Shown here piece by piece: positions 1 to 8,808 of a stretch of 64,000 nucleotides of DNA. The stretch spans positions 78,713 through 142,712 of the forward strand of contig NZ_LMCT01000011.1 of assembly GCF_001424875.1 (NCBI RefSeq), in the 5' to 3' direction. The notes beneath the pieces were generated by a model. That model made no database searches, had not been told where the DNA came from, and saw only the letters and a program-made list of their open reading frames with translations. The position numbers were made by a program, and so were the translations under genes. The first letter of the stretch is position 1. The number at the start of each line of letters is the position of its first letter. The stretch comes from Kitasatospora sp. Root107. GTDB taxonomy: Bacteria > Actinomycetota > Actinomycetes > Streptomycetales > Streptomycetaceae.

Positions 1-1611
1 CGCGGCCGGGTCGACCGCCTTGCCCTCGTACGACAGGTTGACGATCCGCGAGCCGACCGGCTGCGAGATGTCGATGTCGTACGAAACCCCGTACACCGAG
101 TCGAAGTTGTAGTCCGGCGTGTTCGCCTGGTTGGTCAGCGTGTCCAGGTTGATCGCGTCACCGGGGGCGAGCTGGGCGAAGTACTTCGCCGAGTACTCCA
201 GGTACGCCTTGATCTGGGCGCCCGTCAGAACGCGCGCCTCCAGGGTGTTCTCGTAGATGTACAGACCCGCCGCGTCCCGCAGCTTGACCTCGCCCGCGGG
301 AATCCGCGCGGTCCGGTTGAACGGCGCGGCCTGAGCCAGCACCGGCAGGTTCGCGTACGAGGTGGAGGCCAGCGCCGCCTTCACGGTGTCCGCCTGGACC
401 CGGCCGATCAGGTCGATGATCGGCACGTCCTTGAAGCGGGCCTCACCGATCGACAGCTCGGCCTTGCAGGTGCCGATCACCTGGTTGACGTACTCCACGA
501 CCTTCTTGTGCTGGGCGCTGAGCAGCTCGACGATCGCCGGGTCCTCCGGCACCGTGTTCGAGTTCAGCACCCGCGAGGTCAGCGAGGTCACGTGCCACTG
601 GCCGCGCGAGAACTCCACCTCGAAGTCGAAGCAGGACAGCCGCTGCGCCCAGCAGAGCGGCTCGGAGAGCACGACCGTCTTCCCGGTCTCCTTGTTGACG
701 ATCAGACGCTGCGGCACCTCCTTGTGGGTGTGGCCCACCAGCACCGCGTCGATGCCGGGCACCGTCTCCGCCATCTCGCCCGAGGCGTCCTCGGGCCAGG
801 GCAGCTGGTCGCCGTAGGTGGTCGGCTCGTCGATGCCGGAGTGCGCCGAGACCACGATGACGTCCGCGCCCGCCGCCTTCATCCGCGGCACGTACTTCTT
901 GGCCATCTCCACGATGCCGGGGAAGATCATCTGGCCCGCCACGTTGGCCTTGTCCCAGATCGCGATGCCCGGGTTGGTCAGGCCCAGGATGCCCACCCGC
1001 AGCGGACGGCCGTGGCCGAGATGCAGCTCCTTGATCACGTACGGCGGGAAGGCGGGCTTCTCGTCCTTGGCGAACAGCGCGTTGGCGCCCAGCAGCGGGA
1101 AGTCCAGCTGCTCCTCGAAGGCACGGACGGTCGGGATGCCGTAGTTGAACTCGTGGTTGCCGAGGGCGGCGGCGTCGTAGCCGATGGCGTTCATCGCCGC
1201 GGCCATCGGGTGCTTGGGCGGACGCTTGCCGGTGATCGGCTCGACCCGGGCGTAGTAGTAGGTGAGCTGGGTGCCCTGGATGATGTCACCGGCGTCGATC
1301 AGCAGGGTGCGGTGGCAGCCCTTCTCCTCGCGGATCTGGTTCACCAGCGTGGAGATCTTGGCCAGGCCGACGTCGTTGTGCGCCTTGTCGTCGTACTCGG
1401 CGTCGGTGAAGTAGTCCCAGTTGAGCACCCGGCCGTGCAGGTCGGTAGTGCCCAGCACGGTGAACGTCTGCTTCTTCTGGGCCTTGCCGCGCTGCTCGGC
1501 GGGCGCGGCGGCGGCCGGGGCGGCCGTCAGCAGCGGCAGCCCGCCGGTCAGGGCCGCGCCGGCGGCGGTCACCGCGGAGCGGGCGACGAAGTCACGACGG
1601 TTCAGAGGCAT
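1..1611 (-). CDS. Bifunctional metallophosphatase / 5'-nucleotidase, Tat-exported (C-terminus outside window)
   Basis: Secreted phosphoesterase of the UshA/CpdB/YfkN group, which hydrolyses extracellular nucleotides or cyclic nucleotides to nucleoside and phosphate. The predicted start is an ATG followed by NRRDFV, a twin-arginine signal, then a hydrophobic stretch ending in an Ala-rich cleavage region near residue 38. The calcineurin-like metal-binding motifs follow in order: TDLHGR, GDIIQG, GNHEFNYG, SAHSG and GHTH. The C-terminal nucleotidase domain (SIGEARFKDVPIIDLIGR onward) runs off the left edge, so 537 residues are visible and the gene is partial only because of the window. A monocistronic unit is likely: the upstream gene ends 152 bp away. 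Substrate choice between 5'-nucleotides and 2',3'-cyclic nucleotides cannot be decided from sequence alone. Confidence 0.9.
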   Translation of the reverse strand, partial: MPLNRRDFVARSAVTAAGAALTGGLPLLTAAPAAAAPAEQRGKAQKKQTFTVLGTTDLHGRVLNWDYFTDAEYDDKAHNDVGLAKISTLVNQIREEKGCHRTLLIDAGDIIQGTQLTYYYARVEPITGKRPPKHPMAAAMNAIGYDAAALGNHEFNYGIPTVRAFEEQLDFPLLGANALFAKDEKPAFPPYVIKELHLGHGRPLRVGILGLTNPGIAIWDKANVAGQMIFPGIVEMAKKYVPRMKAAGADVIVVSAHSGIDEPTTYGDQLPWPEDASGEMAETVPGIDAVLVGHTHKEVPQRLIVNKETGKTVVLSEPLCWAQRLSCFDFEVEFSRGQWHVTSLTSRVLNSNTVPEDPAIVELLSAQHKKVVEYVNQVIGTCKAELSIGEARFKDVPIIDLIGRVQADTVKAALASTSYANLPVLAQAAPFNRTARIPAGEVKLRDAAGLYIYENTLEARVLTGAQIKAYLEYSAKYFAQLAPGDAINLDTLTNQANTPDYNFDSVYGVSYDIDISQPVGSRIVNLSYEGKAVDPAA

Positions 1612-1763
1612 GGACGACTCCAACGTGGGGCGGACGGTCCGTCAGCAGAGGTGTGACGCGCGTAGAAGTCTGCCTGCAAAAACCCGCGCCGAACAGCCCC
1701 CAGCACGTTTCCAGCAGGTGAGAAGTAGAAGACCCACACGTGACGCCCGCCCACAGGCAGGGT

Positions 1764-2423
1764 CTAGATGTACCCCTCGCGCAGTGCGTGGGCCACCGCG
1801 TGGGCCCGGTTGCGCAGGTTCAGACGGCTCGTCAGGCCGTGCAGCACGTTCTTGACGGTGCGCTCCGAGTACGAGAGCTTGCTCGCGATCTCGCCGGTGT
1901 CCCAGCCCTCGGCGACCAGTCGCAGGATGTCCGACTCGCGCTCCGAGATGCCCGGCGGCGTGAAGCCGGGCAGCCCCTGGACGCTCCGCTGCAGCCGTCC
2001 CATCTGGGTGATCAGCCGCCCGAGCAGGTCGCCCGGTAGGTCGCCCTCGCCGCGCGCGGCCGCCAGTACGGCCTGCTCCAGCCGCTCCGCCGTCGCCTCC
2101 CGCCGCCGCAGGATCGCCGAGACCCCGCACTCGACGGCCTCCAGCAGATCGGCCTCCCGGATCTGATCCACCACCAGCACCACCCGGTACTCCTCCAGGT
2201 GCACCAGCCGCCGCAGCGTCCCGGTCACGGCCCGGTCCACCGTCTCGGCCACCAGGACCGCCACCGACCCCGGGCCGCCCTCGCCGTTCTCGGCGAGCTC
2301 CAGACCGGCGCACAGCCGGAGCTGGCTGACCGCCCCGGCGTGCGAGATCGGATCGGTGGCCTGGATCAGGACCCGGACCACGGACGGCGCTCGGAGCGTC
2401 TCGGCGACGTACTCGATGGTCAC
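1764..2423 (-). CDS. LuxR-family DNA-binding regulator with degenerate receiver domain
   Basis: A 219-residue two-domain protein. The C-terminal 65 residues are a clear LuxR/NarL helix-turn-helix (ISERESDILRLVAEG, then ERTVKNVLHGL). The N-terminal 130 residues look like a CheY fold but lack its phosphorylation pocket: the usual acidic pair after the first strand is replaced by IQATD, and the usual phosphoacceptor strand reads VAVLVAE, with no Asp in place. Activity is therefore probably not controlled by classical phosphotransfer. I chose the GTG at 2423 because AGGGGGAAGCC lies directly upstream; an in-frame ATG 33 bp earlier has no such site. It is divergent from the large LuxR ATPase at 2649 across a 225-bp gap. 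Targets are unknown. Confidence 0.82.
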   Translation of the reverse strand: MTIEYVAETLRAPSVVRVLIQATDPISHAGAVSQLRLCAGLELAENGEGGPGSVAVLVAETVDRAVTGTLRRLVHLEEYRVVLVVDQIREADLLEAVECGVSAILRRREATAERLEQAVLAAARGEGDLPGDLLGRLITQMGRLQRSVQGLPGFTPPGISERESDILRLVAEGWDTGEIASKLSYSERTVKNVLHGLTSRLNLRNRAHAVAHALREGYI

Positions 2424-2648
2424 GGCTTCCCCCTGCTGTTCTCTGTGCCCGGACAACGGGGAGAACGGTCGTATCCACGCCCCACCCCGGCCCCATGCTC
2501 ACCGCGAGCGGTCCGGGCCTACCATCGTGGTTGACCACGAGATCGGCCGTTGAGAGCAAGCTCACAGCCATCGGCCGACGGTCCGGGTCACCGTTCCACC
2601 GGGTCGGCCCGTGGTACCGAACGGGCGCGAAGGGGAGGGCGAACAGAG

Positions 2649-5417
2649 ATGAACAGCAGTGCCGCGGCGGCGTGCACCGGCCAGTACGGGTTCGGACCCG
2701 ACCTGGTCGAACGACGCACCGTGCTGGACGAGGCGGCCCGGCTGGCGGACCGCGCCCGGCACGGCCAGGGCAGCCTGCTGCTGCTCACCGGCCCGGCCGG
2801 CGTCGGCCGCAGCGCCCTGCTGAACGCCCTGGCCCACTCCGAGGCCGCCCGCCCGATGACCGTCCTGCGCGCCAACTGCGCCGCCGACGAAGCCGCCCAC
2901 CCCTACGCCGCCGCCCGCCAACTGGCCGGAACCGGCATCGCGTTCAGCCCGGGACCGGACGGCGCCGCACCCTGGGAACTGCTCCGCGAACACGCCGCCC
3001 GCCGCCCGCTGCTGCTGCTCGTCGACGACATCCAGCACGCCGACGCCCCGTCCCTCGGCTGGCTCAGCCAGCTCGGCCGTCGGCTCGAACGCCTGCCCGT
3101 ACTGGCCGTGGTGACGGAACGTCGGCAACCCGGCCGGACCGGCCGCGCCCCGAGATTCGGCCAGGACCTCCCGGCCGGCACCGTCCACCCGCACCGGATC
3201 GGCCCGCTCACCCGCCGGGGAGTCGCCGAACTGCTGAGCACCCGGCTCGGCGGCCCGGCCCCCGACGACCTGGTCGACGACTGCCTGCGTGCCACCGGCG
3301 GCACCCCCCTGCTGCTGCACGCCCTGCTGTACGCGCTGCTCACCGAACTCGGCGGGCCAGGACACCCGCTCGGCGACACCCCGGGCGGAGCCTTCCAGGA
3401 CGCGGTCGGCCACTGGCTACGGGCCGCGGGCGAACCCGTCGCCGTCGCCGCCCGGATGCTCGCCCAGCTCTCCGGCCACCCCACCGGCAGCGCCGACCTG
3501 CCCACCCTGGCCGGCGACAGCACCGGCCGGGTCGCCGACTGGCTGCACGGACTGCGCGCCCACGGCATGCTCCAGGACGGCAGCGCAGGACACCTCGACG
3601 AGTTCGCCCACCCCTGGCTGCGCACCGCCGTCCTGGCCGACTGGAGCCAGGAACGCCGGGCCGAGGTGCACCACCGGCTCGCCGCACTGCTCTACGATCG
3701 GGGCGAGTCCGAGGACCTGATCGCCGACCACCTGCTGCACACCGAGGTCTGCGGCACCGAATGGGCCGCCGACGTCCTGATCGGCTCGGCCCGCACCGCC
3801 CAGCGCACCGGGCGGACCACCCACGCCGTCCGGCTGCTCCGCCGGGCCCTGCGCGAGCCGCTCACCGGCTACCGACGCGGCACCGTACTGGTCGAACTCG
3901 GCTGCCAGGAAGTCACGTTGGGTCCACCCGAATCAATCACCGGCACCCGGCACCTGGCCGAGGCGGTCCGCCTGCACCAGTCCGACGAGACGATCTTCGA
4001 AGCCGCCAACGCGCTCGGCTCGGCACTGGCAGGCCGCGGCGAGACCGCCGCCGCGCTCGAGGCGATGGAGGACCTGGCCGAACGGTTCGCCGACCGCCCC
4101 GAACTGGCCCGCGCCGTGCACGCCGCCGCCGCCCTGATCGCCTCGCACGACGGCGCCAGCTGGCTCCAGGTGGTCGAAGGGCTGCGCCGGATCGAGGCCC
4201 GCGCCCCCGACGGCCTGGCCCCGGCCGCCCTCGGCGTGCTGACCGAGTACGGCGCCACCAGCGGACTGCTGTCCGCCGCCGAAACCGCAGAGCGGATCGG
4301 GCAGTTGACCACCCGGGCGCTGGACACCTTCTCCCGCAGCTACGTCAACGCCACTGCCGCCACGCTGGCCCAGTGGGCCGACCTGCTCCCGCTCGCCGAC
4401 CGGCTGGTGGCCGACGGGCTGGCCGCCCACCGGGGCACCCCCTTGCACCCCGCCTACCAGTGCCTGCTCAGCGTCCGCGCCGAGAGCCGGATGATGCGCG
4501 GTCAGTACGCCCTGCTGCTCGCCGAGTTGACCTGTGCCGAGGACCCCCTGGGCGTGCTCGCCCTGAACAACTCGCACCTGACCTCGCAGGCCGTGCTCGC
4601 CCTGCTGGAGACCGGCCGCTTCGCCGAGGCCCGCCAACTCACCGACGCCGCCGTGGCGGAGACCCCCGAAGGCGGCGAGCGCTCGTGGGAGTGGAACGAA
4701 CTGCTCTACGCCCGCGGCCTGCTCCGGCTGGGCACCGGCAGCCCCGCCGCGGCCCTCGCCGACCTCCAGGAGTGCGGCCGACGGCAGGACGAACGCCGGG
4801 CGATCAGCCCGATCGTCACCCCCTGGCGGTCCGCCGCCGCCGACTGCCACCTGCTGCTCGGCCGGCCCGGCGCGGCCGCCGAACTCGCCACCGAGGAACT
4901 CCGGTTGGCCAGGATCTGGGACACGCCCCGCACCATCGGCCGCGCCCTGCGCGCACTCGGCGCCGCCACCGGCGGCCGACCGGGGCTGACCACCGCGGGT
5001 GAGGCGGTCGAACTGCTGCGCGTCGACGGCCTCGAGACGGAGCTGGTCCCCGCCCTGATCAGCCTCGGCCGGCTGCTGCTCGGCAGCGGCCGTCGGGCCG
5101 CCGCCCGGGACACCCTGCGCGAAGCGGTCACGCTGGCCGAACACATCGGCGCACTACGGCTGGTGGCGGTCGGCACCGAACTCCTGCTGGAGTCCGGGGC
5201 CCGCCCGGCCAAGCAGCGGCACACCGGCGCCCAGGCCCTCACCGACAGCGAGCAGCGGGTCTGCCGACTGGCCGCCGAAGGCCACTCCAACCCCGAGATC
5301 GCCGAACTGCTGCATCTCGCCCTGCGCACCGTGGAGACCCATCTGACCAACAGCTTCCGGAAGTTGGGCATCCGCCGCCGGGCCGAGATCGCCGCCCGGC
5401 TGTCCGACAGCGCCTGA
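2649..5417 (+). CDS. Large ATP-binding LuxR-family (LAL) transcriptional regulator
   Basis: A 922-residue regulator of the LAL/MalT-like type: N-terminal AAA-type ATPase, helical TPR-like middle, and C-terminal LuxR helix-turn-helix (about residues 855-915; SEQRVCRLAAEGHSNPEIAE then TVETHLTNSFRKLGI). The P-loop at residues 48-56 reads GPAGVGRSA, so the canonical Walker lysine is Arg. A Walker B strand LLLLVDDIQ follows at 121-129. The ATG at 2649 is preceded by a GGGGAGGG stretch about 12 bp upstream; longer in-frame starts back to 2550 lack a good site. LAL proteins often activate secondary-metabolite or sugar-uptake genes, but no biosynthetic cluster is seen here, so the target is unknown. 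Confidence 0.85.
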   Translation: MNSSAAAACTGQYGFGPDLVERRTVLDEAARLADRARHGQGSLLLLTGPAGVGRSALLNALAHSEAARPMTVLRANCAADEAAHPYAAARQLAGTGIAFSPGPDGAAPWELLREHAARRPLLLLVDDIQHADAPSLGWLSQLGRRLERLPVLAVVTERRQPGRTGRAPRFGQDLPAGTVHPHRIGPLTRRGVAELLSTRLGGPAPDDLVDDCLRATGGTPLLLHALLYALLTELGGPGHPLGDTPGGAFQDAVGHWLRAAGEPVAVAARMLAQLSGHPTGSADLPTLAGDSTGRVADWLHGLRAHGMLQDGSAGHLDEFAHPWLRTAVLADWSQERRAEVHHRLAALLYDRGESEDLIADHLLHTEVCGTEWAADVLIGSARTAQRTGRTTHAVRLLRRALREPLTGYRRGTVLVELGCQEVTLGPPESITGTRHLAEAVRLHQSDETIFEAANALGSALAGRGETAAALEAMEDLAERFADRPELARAVHAAAALIASHDGASWLQVVEGLRRIEARAPDGLAPAALGVLTEYGATSGLLSAAETAERIGQLTTRALDTFSRSYVNATAATLAQWADLLPLADRLVADGLAAHRGTPLHPAYQCLLSVRAESRMMRGQYALLLAELTCAEDPLGVLALNNSHLTSQAVLALLETGRFAEARQLTDAAVAETPEGGERSWEWNELLYARGLLRLGTGSPAAALADLQECGRRQDERRAISPIVTPWRSAAADCHLLLGRPGAAAELATEELRLARIWDTPRTIGRALRALGAATGGRPGLTTAGEAVELLRVDGLETELVPALISLGRLLLGSGRRAAARDTLREAVTLAEHIGALRLVAVGTELLLESGARPAKQRHTGAQALTDSEQRVCRLAAEGHSNPEIAELLHLALRTVETHLTNSFRKLGIRRRAEIAARLSDSA

Positions 5418-5435
5418 CCGATCCCGCCGGCTACC

Positions 5436-5873
5436 TCAGAGCAGCCCCGACAGCCGGTCCACCTCCGCCTTCAGCGTCGCCGTCGGGTCCACCCCGCCCG
5501 GCGCCAGCGCCTCCCAGCAGCGGGCCCGGACGTAACCGTCCAGTGCCACCGGCAGCTCCCAGCCCACGATCCGCTGCACCAGGCGCTGATCGGCCGCCCC
5601 GAGCGCCGCCAGCAGCGACTCCGCGCCCACCGAGGTCGGCAGCCCGATCGAGGCCACCCGCTCCGCCAGCGCGGCCAGCTCCGTGGCCGGTTTCGGCCCG
5701 GGGGGCGGCGGTGGCACCACGATCGCCCCCGCCAGGTACATCGCCACCACCACGGCCGGACCCCAACTGCCGGTCAGCCCGGCGAAGTAGAGCCCCAGCC
5801 CACCTGCTCCGCCCGCGCAGCCGACCAGGTTGCGCTTCGACTCCAGGTACGCCAGCACCCTACTGATAGCCAC
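5436..5873 (-). CDS. Small membrane-associated protein of unknown function
   Basis: A 145-residue protein I do not recognise. Residues about 17-33 and 37-53 are hydrophobic (GCAGGAGGLGLYFAGL; AVVVAMYLAGAIVV), followed by a Pro-rich linker (PPPPPGPKP) and a soluble helical C-terminal half. This suggests two membrane helices with a cytoplasmic domain. It is the last gene of a three-gene operon: its start lies inside the end of the upstream VWA gene (14-bp overlap), which implies translational coupling and a shared role with the two solute-binding-like proteins. Confidence 0.65.
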   Translation of the reverse strand: MAISRVLAYLESKRNLVGCAGGAGGLGLYFAGLTGSWGPAVVVAMYLAGAIVVPPPPPGPKPATELAALAERVASIGLPTSVGAESLLAALGAADQRLVQRIVGWELPVALDGYVRARCWEALAPGGVDPTATLKAEVDRLSGLL

Positions 5874-7479
5874 GGATCTCCTCGAACGCCCCGTCCAGGG
5901 AGCCCGTACCGTCGAACAGCTTGCCGCCGGTCAGCTCCGCGATGCCCTGCAGCTGCGCCTTGGCCGCGTCCCCGAACTGGATCGGGAAGACCGGCACGGC
6001 CCGCTGACGCTCGGTCAGGCCGCCGAACCAGCCGCGGAACTCCGCCTCCTTCATCCCCTCGTTGCTCTCCCCGTCGGTCATCAGCACGATCGAGGTGAAG
6101 CGGTCGTCGCCGGCCGCCGCCTGCTGCCGAGTGAGCAGCTCGTACGCCTCCCGCAGGGAGCTGTACACCGCCGTCCCCTCGTTCGCCTGCATGGCCCGGA
6201 CGTCCGACTCGATCCGGGCCAGCTCCGCCGCCGGTGCCTTGTCCGGCACCGTGTACGTCCGCTCCGACTTCACCTTCGAGGCGAACTCGATCAGGGTCAC
6301 CTCCTCCCGCTCCCGGAACCGCCGTACCCCGCGCGGATCCTGCAGACCGGTCAGCCGTGTCATCGCCGTCTTCAGGGCCTCCAGCCGGGGCCCCTTCATC
6401 GAGCCCGAGGTGTCCAGCACGTAGACCGTCCTGGACGGTCGGCGCAGATCGTTCTGGTAGGTCGACAGCAGCCCGTCGGCCACCGCCCGGCTGCCCGGGA
6501 AGGGCAGCTCCCGGCGCAGGTCGGTCGGCACCCCGGCGGCCGGGGTGACGTTGGGTGTCACCGGGCGGCGCAGCGTGGCCGCCGAGATCTTCTGCTGGGT
6601 CTCGGCCGTGGTCAGGTACTTGGCCAGCCGCTGGAAGGAGTCCTGTGCGGGCTGCCCGGCCGAGGCCAGCAGCGAGAGCGGGTAGTCCGCCGAGATCACC
6701 CCGTCCACCGGCCGGATCACGGTCAGCCGGTCGGCCTCGGGCAGCGTCCGGTTCATCGAGAGCAGCACCGACTCGTAGTTCACCAGCGCGCCGACCTTGT
6801 TCTGGCCGGGCTTCTGGTACGCCTCGGCCAGCCAGCCGGAGGAGCCCGAGGTGAGCCGCTGCCCCGAGAAGAACCGCTGGAGCGACGGTGCCGCCTTGCT
6901 GACGTCCGCGTCCGAGAGCGCCGAGCCGGCCCCGGAGAAGGCCGAGGCCAGCGCCACCAGGGCGGAGAACCCGGAGTTGGAGCGGGACGGGTCGGCCATC
7001 CCGTAGGACAGCTTCCCGGCCGCCGCCGCGTCCCCGAGCTGACCCCAGGTCACCTGCGAACCGTCGCCCCAGCCCAGCTCGCTGAGCATGCCCGAGCGGA
7101 CCCCGACCGCGACCGGCGTGGTCATCACCGGCGTCTCGGAGAGCAGCTTGCCCTTGGCGGCCGTGTCCAGCCGCAGGTAGCGGTTGGAGGGGAACCAGAC
7201 CGCGTCGTACTTGGCGTCCGCCTGACCGGCCGCGACGGTGTCGGCACCGTCCAGCGAACCGGTCCAGGTGAACTCCACGCTGACCCCGGTGACCTTCTTC
7301 GCCTCGGCCAGCACCGGTGCCATGTCCTGGAGTTCACTGCCCGCCAGTACCCGCAGCACACCGTCCTTGGACGGGTTCGGGGCCGGGTCCGGCGTGGCCG
7401 GCTCGCTGGTGCAGGCGGTCGCGGCCAAGGCCAAGGTCAGCAGGGCCGGAACGATCCTTCGGAGCATCGCTGTCCTCAT
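5860..7479 (-). CDS. Lipoprotein with solute-binding domain fused to VWA domain
   Basis: A 539-residue predicted lipoprotein: basic N-terminus, hydrophobic stretch and lipobox LAATAC with Cys at residue 23. Residues about 40-330 resemble a periplasmic-binding fold (VLRVLAGSELQDMAPVLAEA, then DAVWFPSNRY). Residues about 350-539 form a von Willebrand A domain with an intact MIDAS motif DTSGSM at 356-361 and a later MTDGES. This fusion is common in actinomycetes, often beside tellurite/toxic-anion genes; none is seen here. The start lies 1 bp after the stop of the gene at 7481-8560 (TGAGATG), so the two are surely co-translated. The role is unknown; metal-dependent ligand binding at the cell surface is the most that can be inferred. 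Confidence 0.8.
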   Translation of the reverse strand: MRTAMLRRIVPALLTLALAATACTSEPATPDPAPNPSKDGVLRVLAGSELQDMAPVLAEAKKVTGVSVEFTWTGSLDGADTVAAGQADAKYDAVWFPSNRYLRLDTAAKGKLLSETPVMTTPVAVGVRSGMLSELGWGDGSQVTWGQLGDAAAAGKLSYGMADPSRSNSGFSALVALASAFSGAGSALSDADVSKAAPSLQRFFSGQRLTSGSSGWLAEAYQKPGQNKVGALVNYESVLLSMNRTLPEADRLTVIRPVDGVISADYPLSLLASAGQPAQDSFQRLAKYLTTAETQQKISAATLRRPVTPNVTPAAGVPTDLRRELPFPGSRAVADGLLSTYQNDLRRPSRTVYVLDTSGSMKGPRLEALKTAMTRLTGLQDPRGVRRFREREEVTLIEFASKVKSERTYTVPDKAPAAELARIESDVRAMQANEGTAVYSSLREAYELLTRQQAAAGDDRFTSIVLMTDGESNEGMKEAEFRGWFGGLTERQRAVPVFPIQFGDAAKAQLQGIAELTGGKLFDGTGSLDGAFEEIRGYQ

Positions 7480-7480
7480 C

Positions 7481-8560
7481 TCACTTGCCTTTCGCCGCTT
7501 CGACCAGCCTGGCCAGCATCGGGACGGCTGCCACCTGGGCCTGCTTGATCTGCGCCACGGTCAGATCCGCCGCGAAGGTCGGCCCCTCGCGCCCCTCCAG
7601 GGCCTTGGCGAACGCCGCCTGGTCGGCCGTCGGCCGGAAGCCGTGCTGGGCTTCCAGTGCCCGCAGCTTCGGGCTGTCCCGGAGGAGTTCGGCCATCTTC
7701 CGGCCTTCCGGGGTCAAGCCGACGGCCGTGTGGTCACTCCATACGGTGGTGTCCGGGTAGAGCACCACCAGGTCACCCATCGGAATCCCGTGCGCCTTGA
7801 GCGAGGCCACCTGGGACTCGTAGACCAGCACCAGCGGGTTGCCGACACCGGACTTGAAGTCGCTGAACGGGCCGTCGGAGCTGGTCTTCTGGTCGCCCTG
7901 CTTGTCCGTCAGCTTCTTCAGCAGCGGCGCGACCCCGGCCACCGCCGCGTCGTCGGCCACCACCCGCTCACCGTTCGCCAGGTACGAGACGGCGGCCAGG
8001 TGCAGCGCCCCCGAGGAGGAGGTGCGCGGATCGGTGGTGGTCAGGTAGATCTCACCGGACAGATCGGCGTGTCCGGCGGTGTTCTTGAGGTCCGACCACT
8101 TCCGGTTGTTCTTGACCGCATCCAGGTACGGCCCCATCCGCAGCTTCCACGGGTTCGTCTCCGCGTGCTCGGCCAGGCCGTTGCTCTGGAGGACGTCGGC
8201 CACCGCCTTGTGCGCGATCACCACCAGCGGCGAGTAGAACGGCCGGACCGGCTCGGCGGTGATGCCCTTGCTCTTCGCGATCTCCTCGGCAGGGCCCCGG
8301 CTGGACGGAAAGGCCAGGTCGACGTCCTTCAGATCCGCGCTGGCCATCGACCAGGAGCCGATGGTCTGCGGCCGGACGTCCAACCCGTTCGCCTTGAACT
8401 CGGCAGCCACCGCCGGGTCGTCGAAGAACTCGGCCTTCTCCGAACCGATCAGCACCTGGACCCGCTTCGGGTCGGCCCCACCGTTGCTGTTCAGGAAGAC
8501 CACATAGCCCACCCCGCACAGCAGTCCCACGGCCACCAGCACGCCGATGACTCTTCTCAT
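7481..8560 (-). CDS. Extracellular solute-binding-like protein, first gene of VWA operon
   Basis: A 359-residue protein with one N-terminal membrane anchor or uncleaved signal (MRRVIGVLVAVGLLCGVGYV) followed by a domain resembling the solute-binding half of its neighbour (VQVLIGSEKAEFFDDP; DVDLAFPSSRGPAEEIA). It has no VWA domain and no lipobox. The ATG at 8560 is preceded by AAGGGGGAAGG, a strong ribosome site; upstream in-frame starts have none. It is the promoter-proximal gene of the 8560 to 5436 operon. No ABC permease or ATPase is nearby, so transport is unproven, and a paired surface-sensing or assembly role with the VWA lipoprotein is equally possible. Confidence 0.72.
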   Translation of the reverse strand: MRRVIGVLVAVGLLCGVGYVVFLNSNGGADPKRVQVLIGSEKAEFFDDPAVAAEFKANGLDVRPQTIGSWSMASADLKDVDLAFPSSRGPAEEIAKSKGITAEPVRPFYSPLVVIAHKAVADVLQSNGLAEHAETNPWKLRMGPYLDAVKNNRKWSDLKNTAGHADLSGEIYLTTTDPRTSSSGALHLAAVSYLANGERVVADDAAVAGVAPLLKKLTDKQGDQKTSSDGPFSDFKSGVGNPLVLVYESQVASLKAHGIPMGDLVVLYPDTTVWSDHTAVGLTPEGRKMAELLRDSPKLRALEAQHGFRPTADQAAFAKALEGREGPTFAADLTVAQIKQAQVAAVPMLARLVEAAKGK

Positions 8561-8808
8561 CGCCAACCCTTCCCCCTTGAGCGGCAGTTCAGGACCCTGA
8601 GCGTCCCGCCCGGCCGGGAGCGGAGTGCGAAGTGAGGATGAACCAGGGGTGAACAGGCCTTCACGGAACCGCATCAGAACCCCAATCAGGGCCTGGCCCA
8701 AGCGAACTCACGGCGTGTCACATCGTTCACCCAATCGTTCAACAATCGCCATGGTGAAGTCGGCCGGAACGTCGATGTTACGTCTCGGTAATGCCTAGGC
8801 TCGGTGCC

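Noticed and set aside
508-1656. Long open frames on the plus strand opposite the nucleotidase gene
   Set aside because: Compositional shadows of the GC-rich antisense strand; low-complexity Gly/Arg/Val proteins with no ribosome site, while the minus strand encodes a clear Tat-exported phosphatase.
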